Shown here: positions 42,990-51,100 of the stretch, piece after piece
Numbering within the stretch: the first letter of the stretch is position 1
How the letters are laid out: each line of letters opens with the position of its first letter
DNA from: an uncultured Bacteroidales bacterium
GTDB taxonomy: Bacteria > Bacteroidota > Bacteroidia > Bacteroidales > UBA932
Reading direction: 5' to 3'
NCBI GenBank assembly: GCA_944323825.1
Contig: CALUTY010000015.1
Span: forward strand, 20,763-84,762
Length of the DNA: 64,000 nucleotides
Notes under the pieces: model-generated
What the model was told of the DNA's origin: nothing
What the model saw: only the letters and a program-made list of their open reading frames with translations
Database searches by the model: none
Made by a program: the position numbers and the translations under genes

Positions 42990-45716
42990 TCACTCTGCAT
43001 CCACCGGAGGATACTGGCTGAGGCCCCATTCCTTGTTCGGAGTGTCGCCGAGCCATATTTCAAGAAGGCCTCCGGCCGCAAACTGCTCATGGGTAAACCA
43101 GAAATTGTCAAGTTCGGCACCGTTCAGCTTTGCCTTCTGGATGTAGCAGTTTTCACTGGAATTGTTGTATGTCTTGATGGTAAACTCCTTGCCCTCATAA
43201 TACCGGTTGTCAAGCTTTATGGTAATCTTGTCGAATATCGGGGCCGTGATTTCATAGAATGGAGTCTGTGATTCGTTCCCGAGTATATTGAACAGGCCGA
43301 TGGCCATCAATGCACTGACACCTCCCATTTGCCCCTGGTCCTCATCATGTCCGCCATATCCCAATTCCGGAGTAGTGCCACCATATGCCTGCTCCTTCAC
43401 CTGACGCACCCAGTACTGGGTCAGCCACGGTGCACCGGCATAACTGAACACATGTGCATTGGAGCATCCAGGCTGGTTTGCATAGCTGATATGGCCATTG
43501 CCGTAGCCGTGGGTGAAGTCATTTTCCACCTCTTTCCTGAAAGCAGAATCAAGCATAGAGCACAATACATCATTTCCACCCATAAGTCCGGAAAGACCTT
43601 TTATGTCATGTGAAATGCCGAATGTAGCCTGCCATGCATTGGCTTCTACGAATCCCCGCGGAGAGAGGGGGTCCTCATGGGTAAATCCCCCGTCCCGGCG
43701 TATCGGGAACAGCAGCTTATATCCCGGATGGAAACAGTTTTTCCATGACTCTGACCTTTTGAGAAAATAGCGGTAATCGTCTTCCAATCCCAGTTTTTTG
43801 GCCATCTGGGCGGCTCCCCAATCCTGGAAAGAGGCCTCTATGGTGATTCCGGCATTGTCCGGGAACCACCCGTGTTCAATATAGAATGACAGTTCTTCCT
43901 TGCTCCCCATCATGCCACCGGGAAAATGATTCTTCTTTATCTGTCTGAAGGCATTCATCGGGTCAGTCTTTGTCATGAGTCCTTTCATATAGGCACTGAC
44001 AATAAGACTCGTACCCGGACATCCTGTCATTATGAAAGAGTACCCGCCGCCTGACGGGCCGCGTGGAATAAGCCCGCCATTATTGGAATACTCCACAAGC
44101 GAAGCTGCCATATCATCCAATATTTCAGGCCAGGCTAGCCCCCAAAGGACATTGAGGTTCCACTGCGTAAGCCAGAACGCATCGGAATTGTACATGTTGT
44201 GCCGGATATTGCCGTCCTTGTCCCTGCCTGTATTCTTTATCCTGAAGACCGGATCTATTATGGCTCCATTCTGATTCCATATAATCTGTTCCCTGCCGAC
44301 TGTCCTGTCGGGATAATCACCGTTCACATCATTGATACGGTGTCTGCCGAGAAGCACATGCCACAAATCAGTGTAGAATTTCACTTTCTGCTCCACCGTG
44401 CCGCCCTCAACAGTTATTTTCCCCAGCCACTCATTCCAGATGCGGCGCGTATCTTCCCTTACCGCGTCAAAGTCCCATCCGGAACACTCGGAATGAAGAT
44501 TATTGTATGCATTTTCTATGCTGGTATAAGAAATGGCTATCTTCATGTTGACCTCATCACCGGCCTTCACCTTATATGCCAATGAAACCCCGGCGGAATC
44601 CCCTCTCAAATCAGTCATTCCTCTGTACATCTCATCTCCGTTCCAGCCGTCGAACGAATCCCAATCCTTATCCGTCTGCACCACAAAATAGATCTTGAAA
44701 TCGTGTGGACCTACCATATATGCCCTGTCCACAGAACTTATGGACCCTACAAATTCGTTTGCACCCGTCCTGCGGACAGAAGCGTTGGTCATACGGCTGT
44801 TCCCGAGCATTCCGCTCAGTGACAGCAGCAGCCTTGCGTCTAAATCATCCGTCCATTTGAACCTGTAGAAGCTGACCCTTTCCGTTGCAGTCTGCTCCAC
44901 CCAAACCTTGCTCTTGGACAGATACATACGATGATATCCCGGCTGGACAATCTCGTCGTCATGCCTGAACGGGGACTTCCACTCAGCTTCACCTTTTGTA
45001 GGATCCACCTCTCCGACAGTAGGCATCAGGTTCAATCCCGATATTGTCCACGCATGAATCTGAGGGAAACCGAGCACTTCCTTGGAGTAATGTGCGTATC
45101 CACCACCGCAATTATTGGCATTTACCGTCATTGGAGCCGCACCGACCATTCCGAACGGACGTTGCCCTGTTATAAAAAAGAAAAATCTCCCCCTGTCTGT
45201 CTCGATATACGGGTCAACCCACTCTACTGCCTCAGTATATTGGGCCGGTGAAGGATAGACCTCCATTTCAGACAACTCAGCGATTTTCCCATTTCTTCCA
45301 CTGACCCTGAAAAGGATAAAGTCTGTCAATCTTTCCTCGAATTCCACGGCAGTCGCCAGACCGTCTTCCGCCATGGTCACCTTTTCGGAGCTGCCGTCAC
45401 TAAAGACCAGTTCTCCCCTCTCCACACAATATCCGGAAGAAGGAGAATTGAATATCACTACCTTGTTGATATGCTGCGGCTCGTCCCAAGTCATTTTCAC
45501 CCATGCGTCTTCAGTCCCGGACTTCCATGTCCCGCTGTTCTTGACGCCAATCACCCCGTCTGTCAGATAACGGGCTCCGGAAGAGCCTTTAGACGCTGTC
45601 ACTTTGGCACTTGAAGCGATACTTACAGGCCTTGAATATCCCTCCATGCCAAACAACAGAAATGACAACAGACACACAGAAAAAAATCTGCCGATTGATA
45701 AAGGAAATCCTTTCAT
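42990..45716 (-). CDS. GH92 exo-alpha-mannosidase (second)
   Basis: Paralogue of the first GH92 (same domain order, with extensive identical blocks such as QPGCSNAHVF and GHDEDQGQMGGVSALMAIGL). The start at 45716 gives a signal peptide (MKGFPLSIGRFFSVCLLSFL) and 908 residues; the frame upstream lacks a promoter-compatible start. The N-terminal discoidin-like domain follows, then the GH92 sandwich and the (alpha/alpha)6 barrel, with the acidic motif near residue 788. It leads the GH92-SusC-SusD-DUF3823 operon. The two enzymes may differ in linkage or act in different compartments, which I cannot decide from the sequence. Confidence 0.94.
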   Translation of the reverse strand: MKGFPLSIGRFFSVCLLSFLLFGMEGYSRPVSIASSAKVTASKGSSGARYLTDGVIGVKNSGTWKSGTEDAWVKMTWDEPQHINKVVIFNSPSSGYCVERGELVFSDGSSEKVTMAEDGLATAVEFEERLTDFILFRVSGRNGKIAELSEMEVYPSPAQYTEAVEWVDPYIETDRGRFFFFITGQRPFGMVGAAPMTVNANNCGGGYAHYSKEVLGFPQIHAWTISGLNLMPTVGEVDPTKGEAEWKSPFRHDDEIVQPGYHRMYLSKSKVWVEQTATERVSFYRFKWTDDLDARLLLSLSGMLGNSRMTNASVRRTGANEFVGSISSVDRAYMVGPHDFKIYFVVQTDKDWDSFDGWNGDEMYRGMTDLRGDSAGVSLAYKVKAGDEVNMKIAISYTSIENAYNNLHSECSGWDFDAVREDTRRIWNEWLGKITVEGGTVEQKVKFYTDLWHVLLGRHRINDVNGDYPDRTVGREQIIWNQNGAIIDPVFRIKNTGRDKDGNIRHNMYNSDAFWLTQWNLNVLWGLAWPEILDDMAASLVEYSNNGGLIPRGPSGGGYSFIMTGCPGTSLIVSAYMKGLMTKTDPMNAFRQIKKNHFPGGMMGSKEELSFYIEHGWFPDNAGITIEASFQDWGAAQMAKKLGLEDDYRYFLKRSESWKNCFHPGYKLLFPIRRDGGFTHEDPLSPRGFVEANAWQATFGISHDIKGLSGLMGGNDVLCSMLDSAFRKEVENDFTHGYGNGHISYANQPGCSNAHVFSYAGAPWLTQYWVRQVKEQAYGGTTPELGYGGHDEDQGQMGGVSALMAIGLFNILGNESQTPFYEITAPIFDKITIKLDNRYYEGKEFTIKTYNNSSENCYIQKAKLNGAELDNFWFTHEQFAAGGLLEIWLGDTPNKEWGLSQYPPVDAE

Positions 45717-45743
45717 GTATTCTCTTTGGTTATTATGTTTGCA

Positions 45744-45775
45744 CAAAGATATATATTTTATTTTTACAAGAACAA
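45744..45775 (-). promoter_or_regulatory. Promoter of the GH92-SusC-SusD operon
   Basis: On the minus strand TTG (45775-45773), 21 nt and TATCTTTG (45751-45744), 27 nt before the start codon. The 14-bp palindrome found at the other promoters is not conserved here (9 of 14 at an overlapping position). Confidence 0.6.
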
Positions 45776-45870
45776 TTTTTTTTTGAAAAAATATTTCATC
45801 ACGGACCGACATTTCGCGCACAAAGCCACAGCACATTACTACCCAATGCATTTTTCGACATTTATTTTAT

Positions 45871-45901
45871 TTTGCAGATAATATCTTTTTTGTTATTTTT
45901 A
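45871..45901 (+). promoter_or_regulatory. Promoter of the EEP-family gene
   Basis: TTTG (45871-45874), 19 nt, TATTTTTA (45894-45901), one mismatch from TAnnTTTG. Confidence 0.55.
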
Positions 45902-45909
45902 CAAATAAT

Positions 45910-45923
45910 TGTATGAACATTTA
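45910..45923 (+). promoter_or_regulatory. Candidate operator, site 2 (EEP gene)
   Basis: TGTATGAACATTTA, 12 of 14 matches to TGTATGAACATACA, 8 nt downstream of the -7 box and 14 nt before the start codon. Confidence 0.6.
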
Positions 45924-45937
45924 TAAGAAGACTGAAA

Positions 45938-46783
45938 ATGAAAACCAAAATTTTATCTGCCGTTCTGACAATAGCCGCAATCATTCCGCTGCGCATGTCA
46001 GCGACGCTCCGTAGCCAAGAAACGGAAACACTGACAATAATGTCCTTCAACATAAGATTCGGACTGGCTGAAGACGGGAAAAATTCATGGGAGCATAGAA
46101 GAACTGCGACAATAAGCATGATTGAAGACCTTGCTCCGGATGTAATAGGAATGCAGGAAGCATTCAGTTTCCAGATAAATTACATATCGGAGAATTTCCC
46201 GGACTATGGATGGGTCGGGAAAAGCAGGCTGGACAGGAAAGACGCCGAACACCCTGTCGTATTCTACAACAAACGGAAGATCAAGCTCATTGATTGGGGA
46301 AACTTCTGGCTGTCCGACACTCCACAGCATCCGTCATTGGGCTGGGATGCTGCATTTGAAAGGAATGCCACATGGCTCCTGTTGAAAGACAGGAAGAGCG
46401 GGGGAAAATTCTTCCTTGTGAATACACATCTTGACCATGTTGGAAAAACCGCAAGACAACAAGGTCTTGAGATGCTCCTGGTCACAATCGGAAAGATGAA
46501 CACTGAAGACTTGCCGGTAGTGCTCACCGGCGACCTGAATGCCGAGGACTGCGATCCGGCCATCGGAGTCCTTTGCGGGAAAATGCTTGACGCCAGAAAA
46601 ACCGCAAAGGCCTCCGATGACCTCGAAACATACAACGGATGGGGAAAATCAAGCGCGTCAATAGACTATATATGGTATTCCGGATTCAGACGATGCATTG
46701 AATACAAAACTGTCCATAAGGAATACGGCAATACAGAATACATATCTGACCACTACCCCATAAAGGCAGTCCTTGAATTCTGA
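45938..46783 (+). CDS. Secreted endonuclease/exonuclease/phosphatase-family protein, possible mannan phosphatase
   Basis: EEP-fold hydrolase with a signal peptide (about residues 1-26). The metal and catalytic motifs are in order: SFNIRFG, IGMQEAF, VNTHLDHVG, LTGDLNAED and SDHYPI. Members of this superfamily cut phosphodiesters or phosphomonoesters. From memory, a homologue in the yeast alpha-mannan locus of Bacteroides thetaiotaomicron acts as a phosphatase on mannose 6-phosphate in mannan. In a GH92 locus the same role is the best guess; nuclease or sphingomyelinase activity is not excluded. It is transcribed alone, converges with the lipoprotein gene at 4 nt and carries a candidate operator. 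Confidence 0.85.
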   Translation: MKTKILSAVLTIAAIIPLRMSATLRSQETETLTIMSFNIRFGLAEDGKNSWEHRRTATISMIEDLAPDVIGMQEAFSFQINYISENFPDYGWVGKSRLDRKDAEHPVVFYNKRKIKLIDWGNFWLSDTPQHPSLGWDAAFERNATWLLLKDRKSGGKFFLVNTHLDHVGKTARQQGLEMLLVTIGKMNTEDLPVVLTGDLNAEDCDPAIGVLCGKMLDARKTAKASDDLETYNGWGKSSASIDYIWYSGFRRCIEYKTVHKEYGNTEYISDHYPIKAVLEF

Positions 46784-46787
46784 ACAA

Positions 46788-48971
46788 TCATCTGAATACA
46801 AGCTCGATCCCGTCAGGAGAATTGGCGAAACTCATGAGACAGGTGGAAGAGGACTCATCCCAGACGTTCAGGTCAAGGCTGACAGCCGCCCCGTCCGCAC
46901 CTGTTGCCGAAACAGACGAAAAGCGCTTCGGGAAATATATCCTCATGGTGTTCACGGTATTGGCAGGAGATTTCATCAGAAGCCTGTACACACCGTCTTC
47001 ATAGCTTTCCTCCTCCACACATGCTGCCGAAGCAATGACGGACGGCCTGGAGATTCCGGACAATTCTTCCAACTTATAAAGGAATGCCTGTTCTCCAGGC
47101 TTCACTGTACAGGTGTCAATGACAGGAAGTGCGGAATCAAAAAGGTCGACAAATTTCCCCGCAATCATCATTGGAGTCATGTCATCCGTTTCGTCCATGA
47201 CAGCCGCCACGAGGAAAGGCCCTCTTTCAAGATAGAACGAGTTCTTCATCATTATTTTTTCCCCGCCAGTAGCGTCAGAATATGCCCGAACAACAGTCTG
47301 CAAAAACAGCGAATCTGCATTCTCCTCAAGCACAAATTCCTTGGGATCCTGCCTGAGCACATATACCTTTCCCTTGCCGTATGAATATTCACCATCCTTG
47401 GCATCAGCCGGCATGGACATCATGGAAAACAGGTGCTGAGAAGGTGCACCGTATTCATAATCCTTTGCGTTCCACCACTCCGGCACATTCTGATACGGAT
47501 CATCATCTCTTCCGCAATATACAAGATGACCTCCATTCCTGACCCATGAGGCAATGTAAGAATGCATTTCTTCTTCCATCGGCTTCATGTCGGAATATGA
47601 CAATATGGCGACCTCTATATCTTTCCACGATTCCTCGTACCCCAAATTCTCAAGATGCATCGTCTTTACAGGAACCCCTCTCTTGACCAGCGGCATTGTT
47701 CTTCCGAAGAAATTGGCAAAGTCTGGATTGGAATACCCATTATGATCCACACCACGCTGGAACATCAGCGAATTGCACATCATCACGCCGATTCCGTCTG
47801 TTCCGCTCACCTTGTTGGAAGAAAGAGGCATGTCAGCCAAAGCATTGACCATTATCTGCATCTGTGTAGCATACGATGCAGGTATGCGCTCCTTCTCTCC
47901 TGTCTCAGGATTAAGGAAGAGCCCCTCATATATTCTGTCTGGCCACGGCATTACCTCATAGTCGGAAATCCCGGGATAAAGAAGCTGTGCTACAAAAGTT
48001 GACTGATAGTTCTTTTTATAGTCAGACCAATCCCTCGGCCAATCTTCAATAGGGTCCGTAAGGAAAAAGACCTTGCGTCCGGTAGGAGCAGTCATCGACT
48101 CCATGGAACCATATTCCAGAAAAGCCGTTTCAAAGACCCTTTCTGCCCTCTTGCCGTCAAAATGATTCGGGGTTCGCGATGTCCCTGTCCATACTTGGGC
48201 AATATATCCGTCTATGGACGGCAATGAAGCGAGGCTTGCTTCCGGACTTACAATAGACCATGCAGAATAGTTGACGAGTGAATGCGTCGGCACATAACAG
48301 CGCACATCCATCCCCTTGCTCTTCCCGTACTCTTTAGCGAAAGAGCACACTTCATCCAAAGCCCTGTAATACAGGTAATATTTCAACTTATTTGAGAGGT
48401 AGGTGTTTTCAGGCGACTCATGTTGTGGTCGCCAGTCAAAACCGTAATAGTCTTTCCACTCCCTCTTGAAAGCCTCACTGTATCCGGCGTTTGCCCAAAA
48501 TTCCGGTTCTTCAAGATAAATTGCATCAATTCCGGCGTCAATGGCTCTCTTGACCTGCCGTTCCTTGATATAAGAGATATAATTGGCGGTCGGGACTATG
48601 TAAGGCACCATATATCCATGCCACAAGGTATCCCCCGCCATATTCATCTGCCCTTCGTCAAAATGAGGCTTTCCGTCCCACTTTCCCGCAAAATAGTCCT
48701 CATAATTTCCCCATGCTATGCCCGTCATGAAATGGGTCTTGTAGCCTCTGTTCCTCCAGGACTGTACACGTTCCTGAAAAGTCATTTCGTTATAGTCATT
48801 GGCCCCATATACGATCGAAATGTCAGAACGGACATCAGTTACCGGCTTCCACCACGAACTTGTCTGGAAAGCCGTCTTTTCCCGTGTGACATCCCTGACT
48901 GCAGAATATGGCCGCGAACAGCCTGCGGCAAGGACAGCCATAATTACAAGCACATGTAATCTTGTTGACAT
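46788..48971 (-). CDS. Lipoprotein with glycoside-hydrolase-like barrel, family unknown
   Basis: 727-aa lipoprotein (lipobox LAAGC, Cys18). I do not recognise a CAZy family. The N-terminal half looks like a (beta/alpha)8 barrel: SWRNRGYKTHFMTGIAWG, then AGIDAIYLEEPEFWANAGYS followed by an EWKDYYGFDWRP motif that recalls GH42 and similar beta-galactosidases, with E-E as acidic candidates. Around residues 450-560 a class I amidotransferase-like segment (HLENLGYEESWKDIEVAILS, WVRNGGHLVYCGRDDDP) follows, as in the trimer domain of GH42. The C terminus is a beta sandwich. It is the last gene of the GH3-DUF6259-DUF6259 operon. The start at 48971 gives the lipoprotein signal. Confidence 0.7.
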   Translation of the reverse strand: MSTRLHVLVIMAVLAAGCSRPYSAVRDVTREKTAFQTSSWWKPVTDVRSDISIVYGANDYNEMTFQERVQSWRNRGYKTHFMTGIAWGNYEDYFAGKWDGKPHFDEGQMNMAGDTLWHGYMVPYIVPTANYISYIKERQVKRAIDAGIDAIYLEEPEFWANAGYSEAFKREWKDYYGFDWRPQHESPENTYLSNKLKYYLYYRALDEVCSFAKEYGKSKGMDVRCYVPTHSLVNYSAWSIVSPEASLASLPSIDGYIAQVWTGTSRTPNHFDGKRAERVFETAFLEYGSMESMTAPTGRKVFFLTDPIEDWPRDWSDYKKNYQSTFVAQLLYPGISDYEVMPWPDRIYEGLFLNPETGEKERIPASYATQMQIMVNALADMPLSSNKVSGTDGIGVMMCNSLMFQRGVDHNGYSNPDFANFFGRTMPLVKRGVPVKTMHLENLGYEESWKDIEVAILSYSDMKPMEEEMHSYIASWVRNGGHLVYCGRDDDPYQNVPEWWNAKDYEYGAPSQHLFSMMSMPADAKDGEYSYGKGKVYVLRQDPKEFVLEENADSLFLQTVVRAYSDATGGEKIMMKNSFYLERGPFLVAAVMDETDDMTPMMIAGKFVDLFDSALPVIDTCTVKPGEQAFLYKLEELSGISRPSVIASAACVEEESYEDGVYRLLMKSPANTVNTMRIYFPKRFSSVSATGADGAAVSLDLNVWDESSSTCLMSFANSPDGIELVFR

Positions 48972-49002
48972 GATATATACGGTATTTAAAATATGTTCAA
49001 TT

Positions 49003-51093
49003 CTACAACTCCATAACAACAGCCATTGACTGAGGCCCAAGCTCCACAGAACCGCCGAAAGCGGATGCCTGAGGATTTTCCGGGGTAGCATAAACCAATG
49101 TGGAAGAAGAACCTTCAAGCGACACCGACGCCATATTTGCATTATTGACATCCACATTATACACCACTACCGCCTTCTTTCCAGTCTTTCTGTCGACGAA
49201 TACTGTATGACGGATATTGTTTCCGGTTACAGCAGCCCCCTGGGTGTCAAGGAACTCGCCGTTCCACAGAAAATCGGAATAGCGCTCTCTCAGTTCATCC
49301 ACCTTACGGCCATACTCCACCACACGGGGGAATTCGCTCAGACGCCCCTTAAAATTCCGAACCTCATAGCTGATTGAATACCTTAAAGCAGCACACATAT
49401 TGACATGGTTGAGATCATAATGGTCGATTACCGCACAGGCAATGGGAATATCAGAATCCAGATACCTCAACACCGGTTCATGATTGTAGTCTGCCCGTGT
49501 GTATGTAGAGTAATACTGGGATTGGATATCATAGCAGCCCTCTCCTACCATCAGGAAGTCAGGATTCTGCCTTTTGCACATATCATAGAAATCCCGCACA
49601 AGATGGAGGGCTCCCTGATAGTTAAAGCCCGGCACTTTATGCCCATGATTCGGGCTGAAGCACATCATTGCTCCAGCGTGATGCTGATTTTCATCGAAGA
49701 CCATTCCCGGAGCACCCAGATCCAGAACTTTCTGGAATTCACGGCATATTTTTTCTCTCAACCTTGCATCCATGTCACAGAAAATGCCGAAACGGTGTGT
49801 TGACACACCCTCAAGTTGGGTGTATGTATAATAGTTATACCCCGGATGAATACATGTATCACGGGCTTCATTGATCACAAGATAAGGAAGATATTCATCA
49901 TGATATTCCGTTGTGAGGTCAACCCATGGGAATTTGGTAAACAACAGAATCTTTATACCTTTGGACTCCGCATACGAAATGGCATTTTTCAACTCTTCAG
50001 GAGTGCCGAGCCTCGGGTCCGGATCATGTGACGGAAGCCCGCTGTCCTGACCACCTTTTGTCCATCCCGTAAGCTGTATGGCATCGACTCCATACTTTAC
50101 ACATTCATCAATGTAAGAATACAGGTCACTGAATCTAAAATTAATCCTGCCCCCGGTACCGTTTATCTGAATCTGCTGCCATGAATTCACCTTGGATGTC
50201 CATTCCGCCCTCGGCACCTCCTCAAACCATGTTGCTCTCCATTTCTTGTATATATCAACACCTTTATGCCAGTCTCCTTTATATGTGGTAAAAGTAAACG
50301 GAACCAGCACACATGACGATTTAGGTTGAAGATAAAGCATTCTGGCCGCCTTTATTCTTGTCTTCATGAGCCTTCTTTCCCCATTTCCGGCCTTGGACAA
50401 CGACTGTCCTATATACGAAGCATATCGAAATGTCGGTATAACTTCATACTGACATCTGATATATTCCTCAAATTCATTGTCCATGCTTGAAAGATAGAGT
50501 CCTTCCTTTCCATTATGGACGAGAGTAAATGCATGTTCCGGAAGGTTGCTCCAGCCGACACCTGCCTCACGTGGATAGAGTTCATCCGTGCTGAATTTCG
50601 TATAGTTCATATACTGAAAAAGCATCCTGCCAGTATCATCCGGAATAGTGACTTCACCGATAAACGGCCATGTAAGCTGTTCTATCACGGCATCTGTCCC
50701 GTTTTTCACCTTGCCGGCATATATCAGCCCGTCTGGGGTCATCTCAACAGACCCCTCAAACGTCACATTTATCTTCTTTCCTCCGACAGTGAGCCTGTCC
50801 CATACAAATGTGACAGCATTTCCTTTTACCTTCACTTTCGGATTCTTCAGGGAAGATGCATCCACGCCCTTTCTCTTCCCGTCAGGAAATTTGAAAACCA
50901 TCTCCAATGAACATCCAGAACGGGCATCACTGATAACTGACCAGCCCGTAACATTGCTTCCAAGACCTATCAGACGCCCATCCTCAAGATCCAAGGCAGC
51001 ATTCATCGAACCGTTGTCAAAAACATATTTCTGTTGAGCCGCCAACGCCAAAGACATCACAGCAACAAAAAACATCAATATTATCTTCTTCAT
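49003..51093 (-). CDS. DUF6259-like secreted hydrolase (paralogue A)
   Basis: 696-aa secreted protein; signal peptide MKKIILMFFVAVMSLALA. The N-terminal half is a beta sandwich similar to the GH36/GH31-type supersandwich. TYKGDWHKGVDIYKKW and a barrel follow. Candidate active-site segments are MVFDENQHHAGAMMCFSP and MVGEGCYD. The family resembles, from memory, DUF6259 proteins, whose function is unknown to me. It is 7 nt downstream of paralogue B and 31 nt upstream of the lipoprotein gene. The gene has an upstream in-frame start at 51120 that lacks the signal peptide fit, so 51093 was chosen. Confidence 0.72.
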   Translation of the reverse strand: MKKIILMFFVAVMSLALAAQQKYVFDNGSMNAALDLEDGRLIGLGSNVTGWSVISDARSGCSLEMVFKFPDGKRKGVDASSLKNPKVKVKGNAVTFVWDRLTVGGKKINVTFEGSVEMTPDGLIYAGKVKNGTDAVIEQLTWPFIGEVTIPDDTGRMLFQYMNYTKFSTDELYPREAGVGWSNLPEHAFTLVHNGKEGLYLSSMDNEFEEYIRCQYEVIPTFRYASYIGQSLSKAGNGERRLMKTRIKAARMLYLQPKSSCVLVPFTFTTYKGDWHKGVDIYKKWRATWFEEVPRAEWTSKVNSWQQIQINGTGGRINFRFSDLYSYIDECVKYGVDAIQLTGWTKGGQDSGLPSHDPDPRLGTPEELKNAISYAESKGIKILLFTKFPWVDLTTEYHDEYLPYLVINEARDTCIHPGYNYYTYTQLEGVSTHRFGIFCDMDARLREKICREFQKVLDLGAPGMVFDENQHHAGAMMCFSPNHGHKVPGFNYQGALHLVRDFYDMCKRQNPDFLMVGEGCYDIQSQYYSTYTRADYNHEPVLRYLDSDIPIACAVIDHYDLNHVNMCAALRYSISYEVRNFKGRLSEFPRVVEYGRKVDELRERYSDFLWNGEFLDTQGAAVTGNNIRHTVFVDRKTGKKAVVVYNVDVNNANMASVSLEGSSSTLVYATPENPQASAFGGSVELGPQSMAVVMEL

Positions 51094-51100
51094 CCCGCAA

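Noticed and set aside
45732..45745. TGTGCAAACATAAT at the GH92-SusC promoter as a fifth operator
   Set aside because: Only 9 of 14 bases match and it overlaps the -7 box, unlike the other four sites.
48990..49003. GAATTGAACATATT before the lipoprotein gene as an operator
   Set aside because: Only 8 of 14 bases match (one half-site) and no promoter is visible in the 31-nt gap.
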